A stretch of DNA of 64,000 bases from Nitrospirota bacterium (GTDB taxonomy: Bacteria; Nitrospirota; UBA9217): positions 80,074 through 144,073 of the forward strand of contig JAOUEV010000003.1 in the NCBI GenBank assembly GCA_029858565.1, written 5' to 3'. This document shows positions 43,893-52,426 of this stretch, in pieces. The notes beneath the pieces were generated by a model. It did not search any database, was not told where the DNA came from, and saw nothing but the letters and a program-made list of their open reading frames with translations. Each line of letters opens with the position of its first letter. Position 1 is the stretch's first letter. The position numbers and the translations under genes are program-made.

Positions 43893-44884
43893 AGTTTGAT
43901 TTCCCGGAGGAACTTGGATGCTTCCTCGGGAGGGGTGGGATTGATGTAGAAACCCGATCCCCATTCGAAGCCGGCAATGTTCGTCAGCTTCGGCATGAGC
44001 TCGATATGCCAATGATAGTAGTCGTTCACTTCCTCGCGGAAGGGCGAGGTATGGATGACGAAGTTGTAGGGCGGGAAGGACAGGGCCTTGTCGATCCGGC
44101 GCAGCGTGTCCTGGAGCAGGAACGCCAGGTCGCGGAAGTCGTCCCTGGTGGAGCAGGCGTAGCAGGAAATGTGCTTCTTCGGCAGTATCCAGGTCTCAAA
44201 GGGGAACCGCGGCGCGTAAGGGGCCAGGGCCACGAACAGCGATGTTTCCGCGACCAGGCGGGTCCGCGACTGCAGTTCCTGGCGGATGATGTCGCAATAG
44301 ATGCAGCGCTCCTTCAGGTCATAATGTTTTTTACAGCCGTCGATCTCCTCCTGCACCTGGATCGGCACGATGGGCAGGGCGATGAGCTGCGAATGGCTGT
44401 GCTCAAGCGTGGCCCCGGCGGCAAAACCCTCGTTCTTGAAGATCAGCGTGTATTGGAAGCGTTTGTCCTTTTTCAGGTCCTCCATGCGCTCACGGAAGGC
44501 CCAGAGCACCTCTTCCACTGCCTTGCCGGTCATGGTCGCCAGAGTGGCGTTGTGATCGGGGTTCTCAATGAAGACCTCGTGGGCCCCGATGCCGTTCATC
44601 TTGTCGAAGATCCCCTCGCCCTGCTTGTTCAGGTCGCCTTCGATCTGGAGCGCAGGGAACTTGTTCGGCACCACCCTGAGACGCCAGCCCGCCTGGTTCG
44701 GCTGTCCGGCATCGCGGAAGGCGAGGATCTCCTGAGGGGTCGTACGCTCGTTGCCCGCGCAAAAAGGACAGAACCCGCCGCGTTTCTTGGCACGCTGGTC
44801 CTGAAAATCCGCCGGCTTCTTGCCGCGGTCCGATGATATGATGACCCACCGTCCGGTGATGGGATCTTTCCGTAGTTCAGGCAT
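43889..44884 (-). CDS. galT: Galactose-1-phosphate uridylyltransferase family
   Basis: 331 aa HIT-superfamily enzyme. Zn-binding CPFC near residue 38 and the active-site HSHSQLIALP near 162 are present. Start MPELRKDPITGRWVII is typical. The family also includes ADP-glucose phosphorylase-like members, which would fit the glgA partner; the sequence does not decide. Start codon has GAGGAG upstream and a good promoter at 44938-44966. Confidence 0.88.
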   Translation of the reverse strand: MPELRKDPITGRWVIISSDRGKKPADFQDQRAKKRGGFCPFCAGNERTTPQEILAFRDAGQPNQAGWRLRVVPNKFPALQIEGDLNKQGEGIFDKMNGIGAHEVFIENPDHNATLATMTGKAVEEVLWAFRERMEDLKKDKRFQYTLIFKNEGFAAGATLEHSHSQLIALPIVPIQVQEEIDGCKKHYDLKERCIYCDIIRQELQSRTRLVAETSLFVALAPYAPRFPFETWILPKKHISCYACSTRDDFRDLAFLLQDTLRRIDKALSFPPYNFVIHTSPFREEVNDYYHWHIELMPKLTNIAGFEWGSGFYINPTPPEEASKFLREIKL

Positions 44885-44937
44885 GCTTGCTCCTCTCGCC
44901 GCGGTACCGATAGTAAGGACTGTTCACGAATTCCCTA

Positions 44938-44966
44938 ATTATAACGTTCCCCTCCCGCCTTGTCAA
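44938..44966 (-). promoter_or_regulatory. Sigma70 promoter of galT-glgA
   Basis: Minus strand TTGACA (44961-44966), 17-bp spacer, TATAAT (44938-44943), about 50 nt before the galT ATG. Both hexamers are at consensus. Confidence 0.85.
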
Positions 44967-45134
44967 AACAACTTCGGAGAATCGACTTTGCTTTTCCCCT
45001 GTTTTGGGCTAAGATTGGTTCAGCTAGAGGGGTCGAAAGAAGCAGGATCGGACACGTGGATACCGCGCAACGGCCATGAACATTATGATATTTCACGGCC
45101 TTTTCATGGTCCTCAGTGTCGAATAAGGAAACGT

Positions 45135-45614
45135 ATGCGTTCCAGGAAGATCGAGCTTGTGTCCCGCACCATCGAGAAACTGCTCGCGGCCCGTGGGTGG
45201 TCATCGAGACTGAAAGAATATCGTGTCCTCGGCATCTGGGACCGATGCGTCGGCGCAAGCATTGCGGCGCATGCGCAGCCTGTCATGATCCGGGGAAAGA
45301 AGCTGACCGTGATCGTGGACAGTTCGGCGTGGATGCAGCAGATCTCCCTTCTCCGGCCGGAGATCATGGAGAAGTTGAACAGGAGCCTGGGGGAAGAGGC
45401 AGTGGAGAGCATTGCGCTCAAGCTCGGGGAAATGAAATCATCGGGATCCGGTAACGAAGGGCGGAAGATCGCACGGCGGAGCCTGAATGCCGAGGAACGC
45501 AAGCGGATCGAAGAATATGTTCAGGGGATCGGGGATGAAGATGTCCGTGACCGGCTGAAACATCTCATTGAAAAGGACCTGGCCAGCAAGAAACCATCCT
45601 CTTCGCGCAACTGA
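45135..45614 (+). CDS. dciA: DUF721 protein (DciA-like helicase loader)
   Basis: 159 aa. N-terminal DUF721 domain (about 1-95) with WDRCVGASIAAHAQPVMIRGKKLTVIVDSS; the family member DciA loads the replicative helicase DnaB in most bacteria lacking DnaC. C-terminal charged helices follow. ATG 45135 with AAGGA upstream; the open frame reaches further 5' but only through the intergenic region, where a partial GACACTGA repeat arm (about 45105-45122) lies. The symbol rests on family membership only. Confidence 0.75.
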   Translation: MRSRKIELVSRTIEKLLAARGWSSRLKEYRVLGIWDRCVGASIAAHAQPVMIRGKKLTVIVDSSAWMQQISLLRPEIMEKLNRSLGEEAVESIALKLGEMKSSGSGNEGRKIARRSLNAEERKRIEEYVQGIGDEDVRDRLKHLIEKDLASKKPSSSRN

Positions 45615-45621
45615 CCTTCAA

Positions 45622-46350
45622 TCATTTCATGTCGTAGATATCCTTCATCTCGCGAGAATATGCGCCACCCGGCTCATGTACCACCAAAGGCGGAAGCATT
45701 TCAACGCCTGTTCCGCCTTCTTTTACCGCTTCCAGAAGCACCAGTGCTGCGGGCTTGTCCTGATAAGGATGGACCAGCCTGGCGCGTTTTGGCTCAAGTC
45801 TCCTCTTCCGCATCAGGGCCATGAGTTCCGCCAGCCGGGACGCAGGAAAGACGATATTGTACCTTCCTCCCTGCTTCAGATGCTTCCCCAGGTCAAACCA
45901 GAACTCGATCCGTGCGAGCATATCCTGACGGGAGATCTTCCGTCCAGTATCAGGACTGGAACGTCCTGTGCCGGACCGTAGGTACGGTGGATTGGTCACC
46001 AGTACGTCAACGTGGCCGAAGTCGACCGGCCGGGAAAGCCTGCGGATATCCCGGTGGAGGGGATCGACGTTCCCGAGCTCGTTGATCATGTAATTCCGTA
46101 TGCAGAGAGAATGAAGATCATCCTGGACCTCGACGGGAAAGAAGAAGGAGCGCGCGTGTTTTTTTGCAAGGAGCAGGGAAATGATCCCGGTGCCTGCTCC
46201 GGGTTCGAGCACGCGTTCCCCGGGCTTGACCCGGCAGAAATCAGCGAGCAGGATGCTGTCGAGCGTGAAACGGTGACCTGTGGAAGGTTGTGCAACGTGC
46301 ACGATCCCGGCGCCCCGCATCGCGATGCTGTCCCGTGTGACGCTTTTCAC
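45622..46350 (-). CDS. tRNA1(Val) (adenine-N6)-methyltransferase family protein
   Basis: 242 aa Rossmann methyltransferase. SAM motif LEPGAGTGIISLLLA near residue 47 and catalytic NPPYLRSG near 119. N-terminal GHRFTLDSILLADF is typical of the TrmN6/YfiC family, which modifies A37 of tRNA-Val. The GTG start overlaps the thioesterase stop (GTGA). Convergent with dciA. Confidence 0.85.
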   Translation of the reverse strand: MKSVTRDSIAMRGAGIVHVAQPSTGHRFTLDSILLADFCRVKPGERVLEPGAGTGIISLLLAKKHARSFFFPVEVQDDLHSLCIRNYMINELGNVDPLHRDIRRLSRPVDFGHVDVLVTNPPYLRSGTGRSSPDTGRKISRQDMLARIEFWFDLGKHLKQGGRYNIVFPASRLAELMALMRKRRLEPKRARLVHPYQDKPAALVLLEAVKEGGTGVEMLPPLVVHEPGGAYSREMKDIYDMK

Positions 46351-46736
46351 CGGCCCCGGTCCTGGAGCTCTGCAGGGATGCGCTTGATCTTGCCTGAAGG
46401 GTCCACGCAGACGAGCCGTGCTGTTGCTTCAGCGATGAGCCGCTCCGTTGCCTTGTCGGTCATGATGGTGGTGAAGAGGATGGAGGTGCGGGTCATTTCG
46501 GAGATCGAGGTCTTGACCACGATGGTCTCTCCGAGGCGGGCGGAGGAACGGTAGTCGATCTCGACACGGGCAACCACGAATACCGTGCCCTGGGCAGCAA
46601 GTTCGCTCACGATGAAGCCGTGGTCCGCGAGAAATTCGGTGCGGCCTCGCTCCATATATTTAAGGTAGTTGGCGTAGTAGACCACGTTGCCGCAGTCCGT
46701 GTCCTCGTAGTAGATCTTGACTTCGATGGTATTCAT
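46347..46736 (-). CDS. YbgC/FadM-type acyl-CoA thioesterase
   Basis: 129 aa hot-dog fold. The catalytic Asp region YYEDTDCGNVVYYANYLKYMERGR lies near residues 9-32, diagnostic for the 4-hydroxybenzoyl-CoA thioesterase/YbgC group. Hydrolyses acyl-CoA or acyl-ACP. In many Gram-negatives ybgC heads the tol-pal operon, but no tol genes are nearby here; it is coupled to the methyltransferase instead. Confidence 0.9.
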   Translation of the reverse strand: MNTIEVKIYYEDTDCGNVVYYANYLKYMERGRTEFLADHGFIVSELAAQGTVFVVARVEIDYRSSARLGETIVVKTSISEMTRTSILFTTIMTDKATERLIAEATARLVCVDPSGKIKRIPAELQDRGR

Positions 46737-46904
46737 GGCTATTCATGCTCCCGGTGATTTGCTCTTGATTTGCTTTCAGCGTCGCGTGTGTTGCATATGG
46801 TTTTTCGTATGTATATGGGAAGCGTTGATAAAGGTTACACCTACAAACCTGCAGTTTCTGCCTGATGAAACGATAAACAATTACGGATCGTAACTGACAT
46901 ATGA

Positions 46905-46944
46905 ACGCCGCCGTGAGGGACCGTCAGGTTCCTCTCGACGGCGT
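46905..46944. other. Imperfect hairpin in the 46.7-47.0 kb gap
   Basis: ACGCCGCCGTGAGG (46905-46918) pairs with CCTCTCGACGGCGT (46931-46944) with two mismatches around a 12-base loop. No T-run follows. Nothing else is recognisable in 46737-47011. Confidence 0.35.
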
Positions 46945-47011
46945 GGATGGAGCTGGCTCTATTGCTTTGATCCACTATGGTTGTTGTGTATTAGATAACC
47001 GCACCATAAAG

Positions 47012-47596
47012 TCATGACCGCTTATCGCTTTTTTGGACAAGGCGCTCCATGTCTGATTTGAATTTCATTAGTTTCATAATTAGAGCATCTTCGGGATAAT
47101 TTACAAAAAGAAAATAAACGAGAAATATCCATATTGCAATTGGCAATTCAATCGTCCACATAGAATTCAGAACCGCAGATGCGGATATCGAATACATCAA
47201 ATGGTGAATAAAAATTACCGGCAGCAGCAATAAAATGGCGTGAAGCGATGCAAAGATTCCCCCGATTACATAATTACTCACGTTTCTCAATCGCGCACGA
47301 TACAGTATGGAGCGAGAGTATAAAAAAAGTACTGCGAGAAATGATCCGAACAGCAGTATCGGATTTTCATAGGGGCTGAGCCAATTCAAATCATGCGATA
47401 TCTTCGCGAATAAGTGAGTGTAAAGCTGTACGGGGACTACGATACTCAAAACTAATTGACTCATAGAGACGATGGGATTTATGTAATTCCGATTATAAAC
47501 ACCCCACATCACGAAGAACACAGGGAAGTAAAACACACTCAGCATAAACGACAAACCCATAGCAACCGCAATAAGAATCATAGACAATTGCGACAT
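47012..47596 (-). CDS. Unknown multi-pass membrane protein
   Basis: 194 aa from ATG 47596 (GGGAGA upstream). About five hydrophobic helices are visible, for example near residues 5-30, 43-60, 80-95, 112-135 and 150-170. The C-terminus is charged (KFKSDMERLVQKSDKR). Clearly AT-rich against the surrounding genes. No family recognised. It follows another AT-rich membrane-anchored protein on the same strand with a 61-nt gap, so the two may be an operon of foreign origin. Confidence 0.6.
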   Translation of the reverse strand: MSQLSMILIAVAMGLSFMLSVFYFPVFFVMWGVYNRNYINPIVSMSQLVLSIVVPVQLYTHLFAKISHDLNWLSPYENPILLFGSFLAVLFLYSRSILYRARLRNVSNYVIGGIFASLHAILLLLPVIFIHHLMYSISASAVLNSMWTIELPIAIWIFLVYFLFVNYPEDALIMKLMKFKSDMERLVQKSDKRS

Positions 47597-47657
47597 ACTA
47601 TCTCCCTCTCTAACGCGGAGTTCACGCACCGCGAAACGGTCCGCGTGGAACGACTCG

Positions 47658-48260
47658 CTAAATATGTGATATACGTAGGGCCATTAGATTTTTCAAAGTT
47701 GTTTCGATCTTTTCAGTATCTAGTTCTGGTTGTGGTTTCTTGTCGAGAGCATAAACAACAGCCCTGCTGCCAGTAATTGCAGGTAATTTCCAACCATTAA
47801 CACTCATTTCCTGGATATTTGATCGACGGGAATTATCAGATAAGTAATGGATCGCTTCTTCTGGCATATTTGAGTAAATGTAATATTTATCGAAGTCATC
47901 GCCACGAACATAGATTCTTTTTGCAAACAATACTGTTCCGGGATCATCATTATACATGAAGATCTTTAACTTACTTGAAGATGTGAAATAGCATCCGACC
48001 CGTAGACCAAATACGAAACCGGTTCTTCCGTCCCCTATAAATGTCACTTCAAATTTATAATCTGAATAGTGACCGATAAAAGAAAGTTCGCCGAGAAAAA
48101 ATAGCTTCGCCTTCGAATATTTTCCTGGAAACTTCTTTGATAATTTATCCATTGTGTCATAATAAGGTTGAAGCCGGTGGTGTCTTATATTCATCATAAA
48201 CACAATAAATAGGACCGATCCAGCAACAAAAACCAATATGATAAGAGTGCTGTTTGTCAT
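47658..48260 (-). CDS. Unknown membrane-anchored protein
   Basis: 200 aa; one N-terminal transmembrane helix (LIILVFVAGSVLFIVFMM, residues 5-22), then a soluble, strand-rich region (FEVTFIGDGRTGFVFGLRVGCYF) and a helical tail. AT-rich. Not recognised. Possibly co-transcribed with the multi-pass protein downstream. Confidence 0.6.
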   Translation of the reverse strand: MTNSTLIILVFVAGSVLFIVFMMNIRHHRLQPYYDTMDKLSKKFPGKYSKAKLFFLGELSFIGHYSDYKFEVTFIGDGRTGFVFGLRVGCYFTSSSKLKIFMYNDDPGTVLFAKRIYVRGDDFDKYYIYSNMPEEAIHYLSDNSRRSNIQEMSVNGWKLPAITGSRAVVYALDKKPQPELDTEKIETTLKNLMALRISHI

Positions 48261-48590
48261 TTAAGATTTAACCAGTGTGCGTCGAGTTCGCTCTAACTCT
48301 GTAAGAACAGATTTTCGTACTTAAAGAGGTTGGCAAGAATAATACCTGAGATTCTTCTGACCACGTAATCTTCACTAATATTTTGCAGCTGTAACCTGCA
48401 TCTGCTAGGAACTTTCTGAAATCTCAACTTCAGGAAGTAAGTTTCTCGACAAGAATATATCACAATTTGTCTAGTTCATACACAATTATGTAAGCTGGAT
48501 GAGCATACGGAACCGGAAGGGTGAACTATGGCGAGTGGGAGGGTACGCGTTGGTGTCGTGACGACGTGATGTGGGGAGATCGGTGTTCTC
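48261..48590. other. AT-rich then mixed non-coding stretch
   Basis: About 330 bp between the AT-rich membrane genes and the hemY 3'-end copy. The first 230 bp are AT-rich; no gene, RNA or repeat is recognised. The base composition changes near 48500. Confidence 0.4.
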
Positions 48591-48640
48591 TTACGATTTC
48601 AGGATCTTTTCCGCCGCGATCTGGGCTTCGTGTACGCAGC
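48591..48640 (-). pseudogene. Remnant of a hemY 3' end
   Basis: Reads, on the minus strand, CVHEAQIAAEKILKS then stop; the intact hemY at 49480-50904 ends CVHEAQIAAEKILKA. Most base differences are at third codon positions, so the copy diverged while still coding. It directly follows the 3' end of the nucleotidyltransferase gene at 48646, marking the module's border. Confidence 0.8.
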
Positions 48641-48645
48641 TCCCG

Positions 48646-49212
48646 CTACCTCTTCAACGCCTGCGCTATCGATTGGAAAAGTTCAAGATACCGTGTGTCC
48701 AGCCCCTTGTCGAATTCCTCCAACCACGAAGAGATATATTTGGCATCATAGGCATGATTCTTGAGCAGGATCGACTTAATGTCTTCCATGTCCCGGGGTC
48801 TGCCTGCGATGATCTTATGAATCACAATGTCTTCAAGAGAGGCGAAAAAGACCGGGGCGGCATTCTCGATGCCGAAGGTGATGCTCTTTGCTCTCTTGAT
48901 GGCTTCCTGTTCGTAAGGCGAGAACGAAAACACGAAATCGATCCGTATGCCGCTCTTTTCCTCCAGGAGCGGGAGGACCATCGTTTTTCTGACAAAGGCC
49001 TCCGTATCATCGGTGAGCACCTTTAGATGAAGACGGCTGGCGAGTGCAAGAACGTTCCTGAACTTGTCCGGACCGATGCCGAGCGTTATATCGATGTCGC
49101 GGGTCAGCCTGGGCTCTCCATAGAGAAGGACCGCCTGGCCGCCGATGACCATGTAGGGGATGTCTGACGCCTTGAGTTCGCGGGCGAGGCTAGTGAGGAG
49201 TTCCTGGAACAC
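48646..49212 (-). CDS. Nucleotidyltransferase of the AbiEii/DUF6036 type
   Basis: 188 aa. Nucleotidyltransferase signature GGQAVLLYGEPRLTRDIDIT (residues 24-43), with Asp39 and Asp41 as likely metal ligands, then RIDFVFSFSPYE and the LEDIVIHKIIAGRPRDMEDIK helix block. Relatives act as toxins or antitoxins in AbiE-like or related pairs. It overlaps by 23 nt a small upstream gene. Confidence 0.8.
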   Translation of the reverse strand: MFQELLTSLARELKASDIPYMVIGGQAVLLYGEPRLTRDIDITLGIGPDKFRNVLALASRLHLKVLTDDTEAFVRKTMVLPLLEEKSGIRIDFVFSFSPYEQEAIKRAKSITFGIENAAPVFFASLEDIVIHKIIAGRPRDMEDIKSILLKNHAYDAKYISSWLEEFDKGLDTRYLELFQSIAQALKR

Positions 49213-49402
49213 TGTTCACGACCTTTGCGATCTGCACGATATTGTCGATGCCTTCGAAGGGATCCCCGGGCTGAAACAGGCCGAGCTGGAGGGCTTCCTG
49301 ATAGAGTGCGTCAACGATCCGGAAGTTCTGCTCGATATCGACCCGGCTGTTACTGATCAGGTCCCTCTCGAACGCCTCAAACGCTTTCGGATCTCGTATC
49401 AT
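49190..49402 (-). CDS. Small partner protein of the nucleotidyltransferase
   Basis: 70 aa acidic helical protein (PKAFEAFERDLISNSRVDIEQNF). Its 3' end overlaps the nucleotidyltransferase start, the arrangement of a toxin-antitoxin-like pair. No DNA-binding motif is obvious. Function unknown. Confidence 0.6.
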   Translation of the reverse strand: MIRDPKAFEAFERDLISNSRVDIEQNFRIVDALYQEALQLGLFQPGDPFEGIDNIVQIAKVVNSVPGTPH

Positions 49403-49479
49403 ATGTCCAACCTCATGTTCATCGATGATCTGCGATGAACATATTATACCCTCTCTGGCGGAGGATTGCAGTCAAGACA

Positions 49480-50904
49480 TTACGCCTTCAATATCTTTTC
49501 CGCCGCGATCTGGGCCTCGTGCACGCAGTCGCCGATGCCGATGCCTTTGTAGGAGCAGCCGATCAGGTGTATCCCCGGGTGCTCCGCGACCTTCCGGTCA
49601 AGCAGGAACATCCGGTCCAGGTGGCCCACGGTGTACTTGGGCATGCCGTTGAACCAGCGATAGACCTTCGAGAACTGCGCGTCTGCTTTGAGCCCCAGGA
49701 CCGTGTCCAGCTCTTCCAGCGCCATGCTGATTATCCCGGCGTCATCCAGCTCGTGCACCAGTTCCTCGTGATGCCCGCCGCCGACGAACACGCGCACCAT
49801 GACCATGTCGTCGGGCGCGCGGTAGGACCATTTGATCGAACTGTAGGTCGTGGCGTTGATCCTGCGGTTCTCGACGCGGGGAATGATGAAGCCGAATCCT
49901 TTGAGCGGGACACTGACGTCGTTGCGCTTGAACGCGAGGGTCACGGTGCCTGAAGAGGACCACTGGATCGCCCGCAACTGTGACGCCAGGCCCGGATCGA
50001 AGTTCTTGATCATTTCCGCGGAGTCGTAGGCTGATGACGCGAACATGACATGGTCCGCATCAAGCTTCTCACCGCTGTCCAGTATGACCACATAGCCTTT
50101 GCCCTTCGGCTCGATCGATTTTACGACAGCGCCAAGGCGGATAGAGTCCTTTCCAATGGCATCGGCGCAGGCCTGCGGCAGGGTCTCCATGCCCTTCTTG
50201 AAGCTCATGAAGTAGGTCATGCGCGCCTGCCCGGGTTTTGGCGGCGGGCCGCTCAGCGTGGCATGGGGCCGGCTCTTCATGGCATCGACCATGCCGCGGA
50301 TCAGGCTGCCGCTCTTTTGCTCCATCTGGACAAAACGCGGGAAGGTGGCCAGAACGCTCATGTTGTCGGGATTCGAGGTATGGATGCCCGCGACGAGCGG
50401 TTCCGCAATTTTCTCGAGGCATTCACGGCCGAGACGGCGCGTTACAAAGGATGCGAGGCTTTCGTCACCGCGCTCTCTCCGGCGCGGCATGAACATCTCC
50501 ATGCCCATGCGGAGCTTGCCGGGCCACGAAATGAGGCTTGATTTTGCCATGGGCCAGAACGAGGTGGGGACCATCAGCATCACGCCCTCGGGAAGGGAGT
50601 GGAGCCTCTTCCTGGAGTAAATGAATGTCCCTTTGAACTTGTCGTTGGACGGGAGCATCTCCGGCTCAAGACCGAGATGCCGCGCGAGATTCACGGTCCA
50701 GACCTTTTCCGGGAGGAAGCTGTCCGGTCCGCCTTCGACAAGGTAGTCGCCGATCTTTTCGGTGAGGATCTTGCCGCCGATGCGCTGGTTCCGTTCAAGC
50801 ACCAGCACATCCACGGTTTTGTCATGGGCCTTGGCGCCGGCCTTCAGGTGGACCGCAGCAGCCAGGCCGGCGATCCCGCCGCCGACGATGATGATTTTTG
50901 GCAT
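49480..50904 (-). CDS. hemY: Protoporphyrinogen/coproporphyrinogen oxidase
   Basis: 474 aa FAD enzyme of heme synthesis. N-terminal IIIVGGGIAGLAAAVHL dinucleotide fold, C-terminal GIGIGDCVHEAQ FAD motif. HemY-type enzymes use oxygen; whether this one oxidises protoporphyrinogen or coproporphyrinogen cannot be told. It closes a cluster with hemE and hemH on the same strand. Its 3' end is duplicated at 48591. Confidence 0.9.
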   Translation of the reverse strand: MPKIIIVGGGIAGLAAAVHLKAGAKAHDKTVDVLVLERNQRIGGKILTEKIGDYLVEGGPDSFLPEKVWTVNLARHLGLEPEMLPSNDKFKGTFIYSRKRLHSLPEGVMLMVPTSFWPMAKSSLISWPGKLRMGMEMFMPRRRERGDESLASFVTRRLGRECLEKIAEPLVAGIHTSNPDNMSVLATFPRFVQMEQKSGSLIRGMVDAMKSRPHATLSGPPPKPGQARMTYFMSFKKGMETLPQACADAIGKDSIRLGAVVKSIEPKGKGYVVILDSGEKLDADHVMFASSAYDSAEMIKNFDPGLASQLRAIQWSSSGTVTLAFKRNDVSVPLKGFGFIIPRVENRRINATTYSSIKWSYRAPDDMVMVRVFVGGGHHEELVHELDDAGIISMALEELDTVLGLKADAQFSKVYRWFNGMPKYTVGHLDRMFLLDRKVAEHPGIHLIGCSYKGIGIGDCVHEAQIAAEKILKA

Positions 50905-50912
50905 AGTGATTT

Positions 50913-51008
50913 TACAAAAAAGGATTAGAAAGGAAGAGAAAGGATTACAGGATCAGAGGATTAGCAGAAAACAGCTGCTTAATCCTTAATCCTCCAGCCC
51001 TTTAATCC
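50913..51008. repeat. Intergenic inverted repeat, AGGATTA family
   Basis: The left arm (about 50918-50968: AAAGGATTAGAAAGG...AGGATTACAGGATCAGAGGATTAG) pairs with the right arm (about 50980-51008: TTAATCCTTAATCCTCCAGCCCTTTAATCC). Second copy of the dxr-rseP family (1307-1388). Confidence 0.8.
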
Positions 51009-51012
51009 TTGT

Positions 51013-52311
51013 TCAGCTCCGCAAGTATTCGCTGATCTTGTCCCGCAGCGTGGTGAAGACCCACTCGAACTTCTGGTCGTCAGATTCGAGGAGTGTGACC
51101 CGGAACCCCTGCAGGCTGCAGTTGAATCCGGTGAGCGGTACGACGCAGATGCCGGTTGCCGCAAGGAGGTAGTAGACGAACCGTTTGTCCAGGGCAACGT
51201 CCTTGACGAGTTGCTCGACCCTGATCTTTGCTTGTCCATTCGGGACCGGAAGCTTCTGATCCGGCCGGAGGGATCCGTTCTCGAACATGACCGTGAGGTA
51301 GAAGGCGCCGTTCGTCTGGTTCACCAGGATGCCCTTCACGTCCTTCAACAGGTCATAGGCGAGACGGGACCTTTTTTCATAGGCGGTGTTCCTCTGTGCA
51401 ATATGACCCGGATACCTGCTGTCCCCCATGATGGCGGGGATGACCTTCTGCGGCAGGGTGGTGGAACAGACCTCAAGCATCTTGTCATCCACGATGCTCT
51501 TGATGTACTTGGAGAAGACCGGGTCCTTGGCCGAGTTGTAGACCTCGATCCAGCCGCAGCGGGCGCCTGGCCAGGGCAGTTCCTTGGAGATCCCCTTCAT
51601 GGACATGCCGCAGACGCCGTTGATCACGTCTGCAAGTGGCGTGGACTTCTTGCCGTTGTAGGTCAGATTGATATAGATCTCGTCACAGACCACGAACAGG
51701 TCGTATTCCCGGGCGATGGCAACGATCTCCTGGAGCACGTCCTTGGGATACACTGCGCCCGTGGGGTTGTCCGGATTGATGACCAGGATGCCGGAGATGG
51801 CGGGGTTGTACTTCACCTTCATCCGGAGGTCGTTCAGATCAGGATACCAGTGATTGTGCGGATCAAGATTGTAGGAAATGTACTCGGCCCCGGCATGGGA
51901 AGCCTCGGCGGACGAGTGGGTGCTGTACGCCGGGCTCGGTCCGATGACGCGGTACTCTTTCCGCAGCTGGCCGTAGATCTTGCTGATGGCGTCGCCCAGG
52001 CCGTTGAAGAAGATGATGTCCTCTTTTGTGATCTTGACCACGCCGTTCTTGTTCGCCCGCTGGGCAAGGAACTCCCGCGTCGCATCCAGTCCCTTGGTGG
52101 GGGAGTAGGCGTAGGAAAGGTCTTCTTTCATGGCGCCGGTGATCAGCTCCTTGATCCAGTCGGGCAGCTTCTCGCCCTTCTGAACAGGATCGCCGATGTT
52201 CTCCCAGGTAATGTCGATGCCGAACTGCTGGAATTCCTTGGCAACGGCGACGATCTCGCGGATCTCATACTTGAGTTCGTCGGCGCCGAGGGATACGATA
52301 TTGTTTCTCAT
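51013..52311 (-). CDS. PLP-dependent aminotransferase, class I/II
   Basis: 432 aa fold-type I aminotransferase. NPDNPTGAVYP near residue 178 and the PLP-lysine context GISKELPWPGARCGW near 238 are visible, with Arg in the C-terminal domain for the substrate carboxylate. Substrate is not determined; aspartate or branched-chain-like specificity are possible. It sits between hemH and hemY, a place without an obvious heme role. Confidence 0.82.
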   Translation of the reverse strand: MRNNIVSLGADELKYEIREIVAVAKEFQQFGIDITWENIGDPVQKGEKLPDWIKELITGAMKEDLSYAYSPTKGLDATREFLAQRANKNGVVKITKEDIIFFNGLGDAISKIYGQLRKEYRVIGPSPAYSTHSSAEASHAGAEYISYNLDPHNHWYPDLNDLRMKVKYNPAISGILVINPDNPTGAVYPKDVLQEIVAIAREYDLFVVCDEIYINLTYNGKKSTPLADVINGVCGMSMKGISKELPWPGARCGWIEVYNSAKDPVFSKYIKSIVDDKMLEVCSTTLPQKVIPAIMGDSRYPGHIAQRNTAYEKRSRLAYDLLKDVKGILVNQTNGAFYLTVMFENGSLRPDQKLPVPNGQAKIRVEQLVKDVALDKRFVYYLLAATGICVVPLTGFNCSLQGFRVTLLESDDQKFEWVFTTLRDKISEYLRS

Positions 52312-52426
52312 GTGTGGGTACCCTACCAGTGGATTTCAACGAAAAAGGTGCAGGAACGTGATGTCCGGTGATGAACCGCGACTCCCGACACCAGGTTTCA
52401 CTTATTCGTCCGAGGCGGACCTTCCG

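Noticed and set aside
43893..44012. Longer N-terminus for GlgA
   Set aside because: The added 40 residues lie inside galT and precede the conserved MRILFAASEVAPFAKTGG start.
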